18,413 nt of DNA, taken from Rhizobium sp. Q54. GTDB lineage: Bacteria > Pseudomonadota > Alphaproteobacteria > Rhizobiales > Beijerinckiaceae. Made by a program: the position numbers and the translations under genes. The notes under the pieces were generated by a model that was given only the letters and a program-made list of their open reading frames with translations, did no database searches and was not told the origin of the DNA. Of this stretch, positions 7,991-15,693 are shown one piece after another; position 1 is the first letter of the stretch; each line of letters opens with the position of its first letter. The stretch spans positions 1 to 18,413 of the forward strand of contig CAMDKB010000024.1 of NCBI GenBank assembly GCA_945901195.1, in the 5' to 3' direction.

Positions 7991-8697
7991 TCGTTCTCAA
8001 TCCCGGGCCCTTGCCCGTTCTCTGATCCCATGGGATCGCCCAATTCAGCTTCCGGCATAGCCGAAGGCCCGGATGCGGGTTTCAAACCCCGATAGATTTC
8101 TAGTCTGCGCGCGCGCATCATCAGCGCTTCAGCGGCCGCGCCCCTTCGAAGCGCAGCATGTACCACACTTGTCCGCCCCAATGCCAAACCGATTTGCCCC
8201 GAATCTAAAATTTCGAGCCAATATAGTTTTTCCGGCTCAAGCATATTGCGCCTGACCTGTTGGCGGAGCTTGCGGGCGCCGTCGGCCCCACCGTCGCTGG
8301 CGTGGATGACGACAGCTATTTCGTGATCCGAAAGCGCTTTTTCAACCTGAAAAGCCCCCGCAGATACGATTGCAGCCTTATTGGCCATGGAGAGCGACTG
8401 AAGCAGGTCCTTCTCCAACGACTGGTCGATCAGACTGGATAGTTCAGGAAATATCGATACAGGCCGCTTGAATCCACGAGCAAACGCTCCTTTTTTCACG
8501 GCTTCCGCAACATAAGTCGCCTGTGCCGTAACCCAGACGCCACGTCCTGGCAATTTCCGCCTGAGATCAGGCACAACCTGCCCGGATGGATCCAGAACGA
8601 AACGGATCATCTCATCGGGAGAGCGCTGAACGCGCGTGACGACGCAGGTCCGTTCTGGCCCCTCTTCATCGCGCTCTTTGCTGGCTGTCCGCTCCAA
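7987..8697 (-). CDS. ylxR: YlxR-type RNA-binding protein (DUF448 plus L7Ae-like domain)
   Basis: This 236-residue protein has an N-terminal YlxR/DUF448 domain with ERTCVVTR, MIRFV and GRGVWV. It then has a region (about 105-190) resembling the L7Ae/L30e fold (ANKAAIVSAGAFQVEKALSDHEIAVVIHASDG). The two-domain form is common in alphaproteobacteria, whereas Firmicute YlxR (RnpM, reported to modulate RNase P) has the first domain alone. Its place between nusA and infB is the standard context. The start is a TTG (8695-8697) with GGAG at 8704-8707, six bases upstream; no nearer ATG fits. It begins 33 bases after nusA and overlaps infB by four bases. It probably binds RNA, but its target in this organism is unknown. 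Confidence 0.9.
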   Translation of the reverse strand: MERTASKERDEEGPERTCVVTRVQRSPDEMIRFVLDPSGQVVPDLRRKLPGRGVWVTAQATYVAEAVKKGAFARGFKRPVSIFPELSSLIDQSLEKDLLQSLSMANKAAIVSAGAFQVEKALSDHEIAVVIHASDGGADGARKLRQQVRRNMLEPEKLYWLEILDSGQIGLALGRTSVVHAALRRGAAAEALMMRARRLEIYRGLKPASGPSAMPEAELGDPMGSENGQGPGIENE

Positions 8698-8730
8698 ATA
8701 TCGCTCCGTATTGGCTAAAGCTCACATAAT

Positions 8731-10308
8731 TCAAGTTGGTTGGGCTTCAGGCGCGGCCGCAGCTTCCTCGATCCAGCCTGCCTTGACACGCGCGGCCATG
8801 ATCATTGCCTCAGCATCTTCCCGGGAAATATCCATTCCATCGAGATACCCTGGAAATTTCTTGGTCTCGCCATCCTTGCGTTCGGTCCAGCCGATCAGGT
8901 CGTCGGTCACGCAGCCCGCAAGATCCTCGACGGTCTTGACGTCATTTTCGCCAAATTTGACAAGCATCTGGGTTGTAACTCCCGGGACGTCCTTCACTTC
9001 GTCAGCCACACCCAATTCCTGGCGGCGAACATCCAGTTCCGTTTCGAGCTTTTGCAGATATTCGTGGGCCCGATTTTGAATCTCACTCGCGGTATCTTCA
9101 TCAAAGCCATCGATTGCAGCCACTTCGGCCGGGTCAACAAACGCCAGCTCCTCGACCGAACGGAAACCTTCGGACGCCAACAACTGGCCAATGACTTCGT
9201 CCACATCGAGCGCTTTCATGAACACGTTCGTCCTCTCGACAAATTCCTTCTGGCGGCGCTCGGATTCTTCGGCCTCCGTCATGATGTCAATGTCCCAGCC
9301 GGTCAGCTGTGAGGCAAGACGCACGTTCTGGCCGCGACGGCCGATGGCGAGGGAAAGCTGCTCGTCTGGCACGACAACTTCGATGCGATTTGAATCTTCG
9401 TCCAGAACGACTTTTACCACTTCCGCAGGTTGCAGCGCATTCACGATGAACGTCGCCGCATCGGCTGACCACGGGATGATGTCAATCTTCTCGCCCTGCA
9501 GTTCATTCACAACTGCCTGCACACGCGAGCCGCGCATACCTACGCAGGCGCCAACGGGATCAATAGAAGATTCACGCGAAATCACTGCAATCTTTGCACG
9601 TGAACCGGGGTCGCGCGCCACAGATTTGACTTCGATGATGCCATCATAAATCTCGGGCACTTCCTGAGCGAACAGTTTAGCCATGAATTGAGGATGGGTG
9701 CGCGACAGGAAGATCTGCGGGCCGCGCTGTTCGCGGCGCACGTCATAGACATAGGCCCGGACACGATCGCCAGGGCGGAACATTTCGCGAGGGATAAGTT
9801 CATCGCGCCTGATGATCGCTTCGCCCTTGCCGAGATCGACAATCACATTTCCATATTCGACGCGCTTTATAACGCCATTGATGATTTCACCAATGCGATC
9901 CTTGAATTCATCATATTGGCGATCACGTTCGGCTTCGCGCACCTTTTGAACGATAACCTGTTTGGCGGACTGGGCCGGAATGCGCCCAAATTCGAAGGGC
10001 GGCAATGTCTCGGCAATCCAGTCGCCAACCTGAGCTGCTGGATTTTTCTTGCGTGCTTCAGGCAAGGTCAATTGTGTAGCGTCGTTCTCGACCTGGTCGA
10101 CGACCAACATAAGGCGGGAGAAGCGCATCTCACCGGTCTTCGGATTGATTTCGGCGCGGACTTCAGTTTCCTGCCCATAGCGGGACCTCGCCGCTTTCTG
10201 CAGCGCGTCTTCCATGGACTTCAGGACGATTTCGCGCGGGATAGATTTTTCCCGCGCTACAGCATCCGCGATCTGCAGGAGTTCAAGTCGGTTTGCACTT
10301 ATAGCCAT
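8731..10308 (-). CDS. nusA: Transcription termination/antitermination factor NusA
   Basis: NusA binds RNA polymerase and nascent RNA and controls pausing, intrinsic termination and rRNA antitermination. The 525-residue protein has the N-terminal RNAP-binding domain (1-125) and an S1 domain (about 135-205, IGEIINGVIKRVEYGNVIVDLG). KH1 (about 230-300) contains GACVGMRGSRVQAVVNEL, and KH2 (about 305-370) contains LAIGRRGQNVRLASQLTGWDIDI. Two helix-hairpin-helix/acidic-type repeats follow (about 385-440 and 450-500), with an Ala-rich tail. The extended C-terminus is typical of proteobacteria. The ATG at 10306-10308 has GAGG six bases upstream. It lies 32 bases downstream of rimP, so the two are co-transcribed. 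Confidence 0.98.
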   Translation of the reverse strand: MAISANRLELLQIADAVAREKSIPREIVLKSMEDALQKAARSRYGQETEVRAEINPKTGEMRFSRLMLVVDQVENDATQLTLPEARKKNPAAQVGDWIAETLPPFEFGRIPAQSAKQVIVQKVREAERDRQYDEFKDRIGEIINGVIKRVEYGNVIVDLGKGEAIIRRDELIPREMFRPGDRVRAYVYDVRREQRGPQIFLSRTHPQFMAKLFAQEVPEIYDGIIEVKSVARDPGSRAKIAVISRESSIDPVGACVGMRGSRVQAVVNELQGEKIDIIPWSADAATFIVNALQPAEVVKVVLDEDSNRIEVVVPDEQLSLAIGRRGQNVRLASQLTGWDIDIMTEAEESERRQKEFVERTNVFMKALDVDEVIGQLLASEGFRSVEELAFVDPAEVAAIDGFDEDTASEIQNRAHEYLQKLETELDVRRQELGVADEVKDVPGVTTQMLVKFGENDVKTVEDLAGCVTDDLIGWTERKDGETKKFPGYLDGMDISREDAEAMIMAARVKAGWIEEAAAAPEAQPT

Positions 10309-10340
10309 GGTTAGCCTCGTGGCGATGTTTGCTGATCTGG

Positions 10341-11099
10341 TTAATGTTTCGTGAGCGGTCCCTTGGCGGGGCTGCTTTTGCCGAGTCTGCCTTTATTTTC
10401 GTTCCGTCTGGCGAAACGGCCAGGGCCGCGCCGTGCGTTGTTTGTGTCCGTTTCTTCAGGCGCTTCGCTGCTGCTATCCGGTTCAGCTGCTTCGCGCGCC
10501 GCTTTGTCCCTGCGAAGCGATTCGCGGATCAGCGCCTCAGTGAGGATCAGCCTGGCTTCGCCGATGTCAGCCAACACCAGCTTCACCTCCGCCTCTTCAT
10601 CCCCGCGCGTGTCAGTGCGGCGCAATTGAAGTTCAGCCTTGGAGCCTTCCCCTACTATACCCTGGATCCAGCCGCGAAAGCGCTTGCGCCCATCCATGGG
10701 GACCGCCATTTCGAGGCGAGCCTCATGACCGATAGCTCGGCGGAAATCCGATACCCTGACGAGTGGCCGATCGATTCCGGGGGAAGAGATTTCGAGGTGA
10801 TAGGCCTCCTTTACCGGCTCTTCGAGATCCAGAACCGGTGACAAGGCGAGGCTGGCTTTTTCACAATCATCCACAGTCAGAGTACCATCAGGGCGCTCCA
10901 GCAAGACCTGCAAGGTCGTGCCTTGACCCGACATGATCCGGGCACGCACAAGCCGGTAGCCCAGATCGGCCAGAACAGGCATTGCTATTTGCGCGACGTG
11001 AGCAGCGACCCCTGTCTCGGTCACGAGACGTGGTTCTCCGATTGCGCCCTCAGCGGACGATGAACTTCCGTTTGCTATGGCTGTCTGTTGCTGCGTCAC
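10341..11099 (-). CDS. rimP: Ribosome maturation factor RimP
   Basis: RimP helps assemble the 30S subunit, particularly incorporation of late proteins near the pseudoknot. The core (about residues 20-180 from this start) shows RLVTETGVAAHVAQIAMPVLADLGYRLVRARI, LQVLLERPDGTLTVDDCEKASLALSPVLD and YHLEISSPGIDRPL, all family hallmarks. The C-terminus carries a long extra tail that is basic and Ser/Glu-rich (GPGRFARRNENKGRLG...), common in alphaproteobacteria and probably disordered. The start chosen is GTG at 11097-11099 because GGAGAG lies at 11107-11112, seven bases upstream. An in-frame GTG at 11126 would add nine residues (MGSCLESLA) but would run through that Shine-Dalgarno. It heads the operon. 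Confidence 0.95.
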   Translation of the reverse strand: MTQQQTAIANGSSSSAEGAIGEPRLVTETGVAAHVAQIAMPVLADLGYRLVRARIMSGQGTTLQVLLERPDGTLTVDDCEKASLALSPVLDLEEPVKEAYHLEISSPGIDRPLVRVSDFRRAIGHEARLEMAVPMDGRKRFRGWIQGIVGEGSKAELQLRRTDTRGDEEAEVKLVLADIGEARLILTEALIRESLRRDKAAREAAEPDSSSEAPEETDTNNARRGPGRFARRNENKGRLGKSSPAKGPLTKH

Positions 11100-11253
11100 G
11101 GCTAGACTCTCCAAACATGACCCCACGAGACCGGCTAGTACCTGGAATCACAGATTCCGGACACGTCGCAACTTCCAAAGTACCCTGTTCAATTACGGAA
11201 AACACGCCACAGCGTGACTTGTTTTCTGCCGATTGCGAATACCGAGCGGCAAT

Positions 11254-11283
11254 AAAAAAGAGCGGGTCCCGCGGGGCCCACTC
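11254..11283 (-). terminator. Intrinsic terminator in the rimP leader (candidate attenuator)
   Basis: On the minus strand GAGTGGGCCCC (11283-11273) pairs with GGGACCCGCTC (11270-11260), with one mismatch and one G-U pair, and leads into six T (A-run 11254-11259 on the plus strand). It sits between a promoter candidate (11331-11360) and the rimP start at 11099, with no gene in between. It would therefore end transcripts about 70 bases long. A second, weaker hairpin lies upstream of it (about 11286-11320): TTCTC with GAGAG and GATCG with CGATC around an internal loop. Its 3' arm overlaps the first bases of the terminator stem. That overlap is what an antiterminator would need, but it is short. 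Confidence 0.7.
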
Positions 11284-11330
11284 TCCACATGATCGACTTA
11301 CGACGATCCAGATGAGAATTTGTTGAAGCC

Positions 11331-11360
11331 CTTATATACGAACCGGGGGCCAGTTTGCAA
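11331..11360 (-). promoter_or_regulatory. Candidate promoter of the rimP-nusA-infB operon
   Basis: Minus-strand TTGCAA (11360-11355) and TATAAG (11336-11331) are separated by 18 bases (the AT-rich TATATAAG also allows TATATA at 16). Transcription would begin near 11324. The same -35/-10 pair and spacing (TTGCCA-18-TATAAG) recurs ahead of rpmI. The 340-base gap between rimP and the divergent exporter gene holds this promoter, the leader hairpins, and between the terminator and rimP a 6-bp stem GGAATC/GATTCC at 11144-11158. No tRNA gene (metY-like) was found there. Confidence 0.6.
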
Positions 11361-11439
11361 GAGGACTGCGATTCAGCGCAAAAGACCCCGAAGAAATCCC
11401 GCCGGCACCTTCCCCTAAACCTCCGAAACGAAAATATTG

Positions 11440-12636
11440 ATGCGTCTCCGTCCAGACTCTTTTGCAATGACTGTCGTTCTGGCGTTGATGACTGCGCTTG
11501 GTCCGATTTCGACCGATCTTTATGTACCCGCGCTGCCAAGTCTGGCCCTGGATCTCAACACTACCGCGGCAAAAGTACAATGGACAATGTCCGCCTATCT
11601 CATCGGCTTTGGTTTTGGACAATTGATCTACGGGCCTTTGTCAGACAAGTTCGGTCGCAAGCCGATATTGCTCGTAGGATTTGGAATTTTCCTGATCGCT
11701 ACAATCGCGAGCGGCCTTGCGGTAACCGTAGAAGCGCTCACTCTGGCGCGTGGCCTGCAGGGCTTCGGCGGCGCATGCCCGCAAATTCTGGCCCGTGCGA
11801 TGGTGCGGGACCTGCATGAAGGTCATCATGCCGGACGGCAGTTGGCTGTCATGAGCACGATCATGGGTCTCGCCCCCGTTCTGTCCCCATTGGCAGGCGG
11901 CCTTCTTACGGTCTGGTTCAGCTGGCGCGCGGCGTTCGTGGTCATGTTCATACTGGTGGCTGCCTTGACCATCATCGCGGTAACTTTATTGCCTGAGACC
12001 ATTCGCTCGAAAACAAAAGGCCCTATCTCAGTGCGTTCCATCGCAGCCAGTTTTGCGATAGTCGCCAAAAGCCGAGTCTGGCTGGCTTATGCGGTCATCG
12101 TTGCGTGTTGTCATATCGGGCTTTTCACTTTCATTTCCACTTCCCCATTCGTGTTGCGCAGTCAATACGGACTCAACCCGCTTCAATTTGGCATCGGATT
12201 TTCGATATGCTCAACGGCATTCGTTTGCGGGGCAGCCATAAGTTCTCGTATTGTTTCACGGCTTGGACTCGATGGGACCATGGAAATCGGCGTGGCGTTG
12301 CTGGCAGGGGCCGGTGTGTTGCAGGCGCTGGGGCTTTTTCTGTTCCCGGACAATGTCCTTGCACTGTTCATTCCCGAAGTGATCTTCTTTTCAGGTATTG
12401 GTCTGGTGCTGCCGAATGCCGTGGCTGCCGCGCTATCTCCATTTCCCGAACGGGCAGGCGCAGCCTCTTCGCTCGCAGGGTTTTTTCAGATGATGGCCTC
12501 CGCAGCCATCGGCATCCTTGTTGTTTCGCTCATTCGCGATAACGCATGGCCACTGGTCGTTGTTACTGTACTGTCAGGAGCTACGGCGTTTATCGTTTTT
12601 GCCTTCAGCCGCAAGCTGCGATTCAACAATAGATGA
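11440..12636 (+). CDS. MFS drug-resistance transporter, Bcr/CflA type (DHA1)
   Basis: This 398-residue, very hydrophobic protein has about 12 predicted membrane helices. The first helix ends in the Bcr/CflA signature ALGPISTDLYVPALPSLALDL, and loop 2-3 carries the MFS motif A as GPLSDKFGRKP. The TM4-5 region has RGLQGFGGACPQILARAMVRDL. The family consists of inner-membrane proton-driven exporters of drugs and small metabolites (bicyclomycin, chloramphenicol, some amino-acid derivatives); the substrate here cannot be told. The ATG at 11440 is preferred over an adjacent TTG at 11437, and no good Shine-Dalgarno is visible. It is divergent from rimP and convergent with the hydrolase gene, 36 bases away, without an obvious terminator. 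Confidence 0.9.
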   Translation: MRLRPDSFAMTVVLALMTALGPISTDLYVPALPSLALDLNTTAAKVQWTMSAYLIGFGFGQLIYGPLSDKFGRKPILLVGFGIFLIATIASGLAVTVEALTLARGLQGFGGACPQILARAMVRDLHEGHHAGRQLAVMSTIMGLAPVLSPLAGGLLTVWFSWRAAFVVMFILVAALTIIAVTLLPETIRSKTKGPISVRSIAASFAIVAKSRVWLAYAVIVACCHIGLFTFISTSPFVLRSQYGLNPLQFGIGFSICSTAFVCGAAISSRIVSRLGLDGTMEIGVALLAGAGVLQALGLFLFPDNVLALFIPEVIFFSGIGLVLPNAVAAALSPFPERAGAASSLAGFFQMMASAAIGILVVSLIRDNAWPLVVVTVLSGATAFIVFAFSRKLRFNNR

Positions 12637-12672
12637 GTCAATTGTTTAGCCTTGTTCTTCGCTGTGATAGTG

Positions 12673-13482
12673 TCAGACGATTTCGGAAATTGCCGTCAAC
12701 AGTCGTGCAATATCCTGATTGCGCGACAACCGGTGATCGCCATCTTTTATCAATGTCAAGGCAACGGGATCGCCAGCCAGGTGCTCTACAAGTTTCAACG
12801 CATGGCCCCAGGGAACGTCAGGATCTTCCATGCCTTGCAAAATGTGCACAGGACAATGGCTTCGTATCGTATCGCCGAACAACAGATGTTTGCGGCCTTC
12901 CACGATCAAGGTCCGTGTTATGGGATAGGGCTCTGGCGCGTATTGGGTTGGCCGCAGCCAGAAGCCATTCGTTTCAATTTCGCTGCGTGCGGATGCGGGC
13001 AGTTTCTGCCACATCAATTCTTCGGTGAAGTCGACCGCCGGAGCAATCAGGACGAGCCCGGCCAGACGATTTGTCTCCCCCAATTCCATCAGGGCCCGCG
13101 CAACAAGCAGAGCGATCCAGCCGCCCATTGACGACCCCACCAGGATTTGCGGACCGGCAGTCAGGGCCCGAATCATTGCCAAACTCTGGTCTGTCCAGCA
13201 TCCGATCGTGCCGTCTTCGAAACGGCCGGCAGATTCCCCGTGGCCGGAATAGTCGAAGCGCAGAAAAGCCCGGCCATTTTCCTTAGCCCATTGGCCTATG
13301 CATTCCGCCTTGGTCGAGAGCATGTCAGACTTGAAACCGCCCAGCCAAACGATGCCTGCTCCCGCAAATTCTTTTGCATCGACGCGCCGCCAGGCGAGCT
13401 GGAGCCCATCAGATCCACCAGGTGCGAAAAATCCTGGCGGGCCGGCGGCCTCAGCGGGCGTTTGCGATTGCGGGCCGTCCAC
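12673..13482 (-). CDS. Alpha/beta hydrolase (serine esterase/thioesterase-like)
   Basis: A 269-residue alpha/beta-hydrolase. The oxyanion region reads GIVWLGGFKSDM, the next strand RFDYSGHGESAG, and the nucleophile elbow LVGSSMGGW (GxSxG). The acid is probably in ILQGMEDPDVPW and the catalytic histidine in IKDGDHRLSR, so the triad is complete and an active enzyme is expected. The LGGFxSDM and FDYSGHGxS signatures suggest the subgroup of small soluble esterases/thioesterases related to ABHD10/YqiA; the substrate is unknown. No ATG fits the N-terminus. GTG at 13480-13482 has GGGGA nine bases upstream, and an alternative TTG at 13531-13533 would add 17 residues. It is divergent from the glycosyltransferase gene and convergent with the exporter. 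Confidence 0.88.
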   Translation of the reverse strand: MDGPQSQTPAEAAGPPGFFAPGGSDGLQLAWRRVDAKEFAGAGIVWLGGFKSDMLSTKAECIGQWAKENGRAFLRFDYSGHGESAGRFEDGTIGCWTDQSLAMIRALTAGPQILVGSSMGGWIALLVARALMELGETNRLAGLVLIAPAVDFTEELMWQKLPASARSEIETNGFWLRPTQYAPEPYPITRTLIVEGRKHLLFGDTIRSHCPVHILQGMEDPDVPWGHALKLVEHLAGDPVALTLIKDGDHRLSRNQDIARLLTAISEIV

Positions 13483-13573
13483 CTTATTTAATCCCCATGA
13501 CTGAATCTCCAGGCTGTCAGTGTTTTCGCTCAAACATGCTGACGCAAGAACCTTTACACGCGGCGGACCGGCA

Positions 13574-14827
13574 ATGCGACAAAACCTGACGGCCCCTGCG
13601 GGGATGGACGGGTATGTCCACGGTCTTGCCGGTCGAACTATTCTCCAGATCATACCCGAACTGGACGCAGGGGGCGCAGAACGCACTGCAATCGATATCG
13701 CCGTGGCCTTGGCTGCGGCGGGCGCACGGGCATTGGTGGCAAGTGACGGCGGACGCCTGGTGAGCGAATTGCAAGCGCAAGGCGGCATCTGGGTGCCCTT
13801 CCCGGCAAAAACCAAAAATCCTTTTCGTATGGCTGGCAACGTCGGCAAGCTGGCGCGCATCATCCGGGCGGAACACGTTGACCTCGTTCACGCCCGTTCC
13901 AGAGCTCCGGCCTGGGTTGCGCTGGGGGCGACAAGGGTAACCAAAGTGCCGTTCGTGACGACATATCATGGGGCCTATTCCGGAAAATCCAGGCTCAAGA
14001 TCAATTACAATTCCGTCATGGCGCGGGGCGACGTTGTGATCGCAAATTCGCATTTCACGGCCAATCGTATCCTTGAGCTGCACCCGTTTGCGCAGGGGCG
14101 TATCCGTGTGATTCACAGAGGCACCGACACGGATTCCTTCTCGCCAGGAGCGGTCGACCCCTCGCGCGTGCGAAAATTGCGTGAAGAATGGGGCGTAGCG
14201 CCGGACGAGCGCATCGTATTGCTGGCAGCAAGATTGACGGCCTGGAAGGGCCAACGCGTACTGATCGAAGCCGCCGCAATTCTGGCCAAAGCCGGGCTCA
14301 AAGGTCTGAAATTTATCCTTGCTGGCGATCCGCAGGGGCGATCCGGCTATGTTCGTGAACTTGATGCCGCCATCGCCAAAAGTGGATTGACCGGGATTGT
14401 CAAGAGAGTTGGGCATTGCCGGGATATGCCGGCCGCCTTTATGGCAGCTTCGGCTATAACGGTTTGCTCGACAGATCCGGAAGCCTTTGGCCGGGTCGCG
14501 ACGGAAGCCCAATTGTTCGGCAAACCGGTGATTGTCACTGATCTGGGCGCCGTTCCGGAAACCGTTCTGTCTCCCCCTGACGTTCCGGAATCCCATCGAA
14601 CGGGTTGGAAAGTACCACCAGCCGATGCAAATGCACTTGCAAAAACACTCCAGCACGTTCTTTCGCTGGGCGCGAGTGAACTGGATCAACTGGCGCTGAG
14701 GGGGCGCAAAAATGTCGAACGTAATTTTTCGCTGGCCAGGATGTGTACGGAAACATTGCAGATTTATGAGATGCTGCTCGAGTCCGGGCGGGGTATTTCG
14801 CCAGGCGCATCACAGGCGAGCTATTAA
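13574..14827 (+). CDS. Glycosyltransferase family 4 (GT-B fold)
   Basis: This 417-residue protein is a GT-B glycosyltransferase of family GT4. The N-terminal half opens ILQIIPELDAGGAERTAIDIA (acceptor-side domain with the GGAE loop) and contains VDLVHARSRAPAWVA and VTTYHGAYS. After the interdomain linker, RVIHRGTDTDSFSP and LLAARLTAWKGQRVLIEAAAIL start the nucleotide-sugar-binding domain. DPEAFGRVATEAQLFGKPVIVTDLGAVPE is the ExxxxxxxE donor-site motif. It likely adds a sugar from an NDP donor to a cell-surface glycan or lipid, but donor and acceptor are unknown. The ATG at 13574 with GCGGA upstream is chosen over a GTG at 13520, which would overlap possible hydrolase start signals. It ends 150 bases before infC. 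Confidence 0.9.
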   Translation: MRQNLTAPAGMDGYVHGLAGRTILQIIPELDAGGAERTAIDIAVALAAAGARALVASDGGRLVSELQAQGGIWVPFPAKTKNPFRMAGNVGKLARIIRAEHVDLVHARSRAPAWVALGATRVTKVPFVTTYHGAYSGKSRLKINYNSVMARGDVVIANSHFTANRILELHPFAQGRIRVIHRGTDTDSFSPGAVDPSRVRKLREEWGVAPDERIVLLAARLTAWKGQRVLIEAAAILAKAGLKGLKFILAGDPQGRSGYVRELDAAIAKSGLTGIVKRVGHCRDMPAAFMAASAITVCSTDPEAFGRVATEAQLFGKPVIVTDLGAVPETVLSPPDVPESHRTGWKVPPADANALAKTLQHVLSLGASELDQLALRGRKNVERNFSLARMCTETLQIYEMLLESGRGISPGASQASY

Positions 14828-14862
14828 TTTGCGGCCTGCTTCGCCGTAATTGCAATCGGACG

Positions 14863-14891
14863 TTGACTTGCCGGGCCATTAGCGTGATTCT
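14863..14891 (+). promoter_or_regulatory. Candidate infC promoter
   Basis: TTGACT at 14863-14868 is followed after 17 bases by GATTCT at 14886-14891. The -35 is near-consensus and the -10 weak. It lies in the 150-base gap between the glycosyltransferase stop and the infC start and would give a leader of about 80 bases. The call rests on position and the -35. Confidence 0.35.
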
Positions 14892-14977
14892 GTAATTGGG
14901 TCAGGCATTCTGGATGTAATGTGCGTCCGGAATGTTTCGCTTCCTGGTCCGATCAATAAAAAGAAGGAGAGTTCACC

Positions 14978-15517
14978 ATTCGTCGTCCCAACAAGGCTCC
15001 GCCGACTCCCACCAAAAAGGGATCTCGCACGAACAAGGAAATTCGCGTTCCCGAAGTGCAATTGATTGATGCCGAAGGCAAGAACCGCGGTGTTGTATCG
15101 ATCACTGAAGCGCAGCAGCTGGCAGATGAAGCGAGTCTCGACCTCGTTGAAATCGTGCCGACAGCCGAACCGCCGGTCTGTAAAATTCTTGATTATGGAA
15201 AGTTCCGGTTTCTGGAACAGAAAAAGGCCGCAGAAGCGCGCAAGCGTCAGAAGGTCATTGAAATCAAGGAAATCAAGCTCCGTCCGGGTATTGATGAACA
15301 TGATTACGAGACCAAGATGAAGGCCGTGAAACGCTTCTTTGAGGAAGGCGACAAGGTCAAGGTTACCCTGAGATTCCGCGGACGCGAACTGGCCCATCAA
15401 GGTCTGGGGTATCGCTTGCTGGAAAAGGTCAAACAGGAAACGCTGACTATTGCCAAGGTCGAGGTAGAGCCCTCGATGGAAGGCCGCCAGATGGTGATGA
15501 TCCTGGCGCCGAGGTAA
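14978..15517 (+). CDS. infC: Translation initiation factor IF-3, starting at an ATT codon
   Basis: IF3 prevents premature 30S-50S joining and checks the start codon and initiator tRNA. The protein has the N-domain (VQLIDAEGKNRGVVSITEAQQLADEASLDLVEIVPTAEPPVCKILDYGKFRF), a lysine-rich linker helix (EQKKAAEARKRQKVIEIKEIKLRPGIDEHDYETKMK) and the C-domain (FFEEGDKVKVTLRFRGRELAHQGLGYRLLEKV). The first ATG/GTG/TTG in frame is a GTG at 15056, which would remove the first 26 residues. Upstream, ATT at 14978-14980 is preceded by AAGGAG (14964-14969, 8-base spacing) and begins (M)RRPNKAPPTPTKKGSRTNKEIRVPEVQ, a normal alphaproteobacterial IF3 N-terminus. A stop lies in frame at 14957. The resulting 179 residues equal the usual length. 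AUU starts let IF3 repress its own mRNA in E. coli. Confidence 0.96.
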   Translation: MRRPNKAPPTPTKKGSRTNKEIRVPEVQLIDAEGKNRGVVSITEAQQLADEASLDLVEIVPTAEPPVCKILDYGKFRFLEQKKAAEARKRQKVIEIKEIKLRPGIDEHDYETKMKAVKRFFEEGDKVKVTLRFRGRELAHQGLGYRLLEKVKQETLTIAKVEVEPSMEGRQMVMILAPR

Positions 15518-15545
15518 AATCTGAAATCGATTTTATGTGGGTTTA

Positions 15546-15565
15546 CGCGGGGCTCTGGCCCCGCG
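15546..15565 (+). terminator. Strong GC hairpin after infC, possible terminator
   Basis: CGCGGGGC (15546-15553) pairs perfectly with GCCCCGCG (15558-15565) around a TCTG tetraloop, 28 bases after the infC stop. The following bases are ATGCATTTG rather than a clean T-run, so this may be a weak terminator or an mRNA 3'-end stabilising/processing structure instead. It separates infC from the MFS gene. Confidence 0.45.
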
Positions 15566-15693
15566 ATGCATTTGTGCAGGTGGGTCAGACCGGGAACGCA
15601 TGGCCTTTGTCTGGCTCTTGCGGGCTAGCACCTCTAAGGTACCGGTTCATCCGATCCACTTGCGCTCGCGTATTTTGAAACGAACAGGCCAAG

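Noticed and set aside
9688..10314. A 208-codon plus-strand frame inside nusA
   Set aside because: Antisense shadow of nusA. No start signal or domain.
11100..11330. Search for a metY-like initiator tRNA ahead of rimP, as in enterobacteria
   Set aside because: No cloverleaf, T-loop (GTTCRA) or CCA-proximal acceptor stem was found. The structures present are a terminator and short stems.
12600..12672. AACAAT/ATTGTT inverted repeat at the end of the Bcr/CflA gene as a terminator
   Set aside because: The stem is six A-T-rich base pairs overlapping the stop codon and has no T-run after it, so it is too weak to call.
13517..14689. A 390-codon minus-strand frame opposite the glycosyltransferase
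   Set aside because: The plus strand encodes a full GT4 protein with conserved motifs. The opposite frame is Arg/Gly/Cys-rich and motif-free, typical of a shadow.
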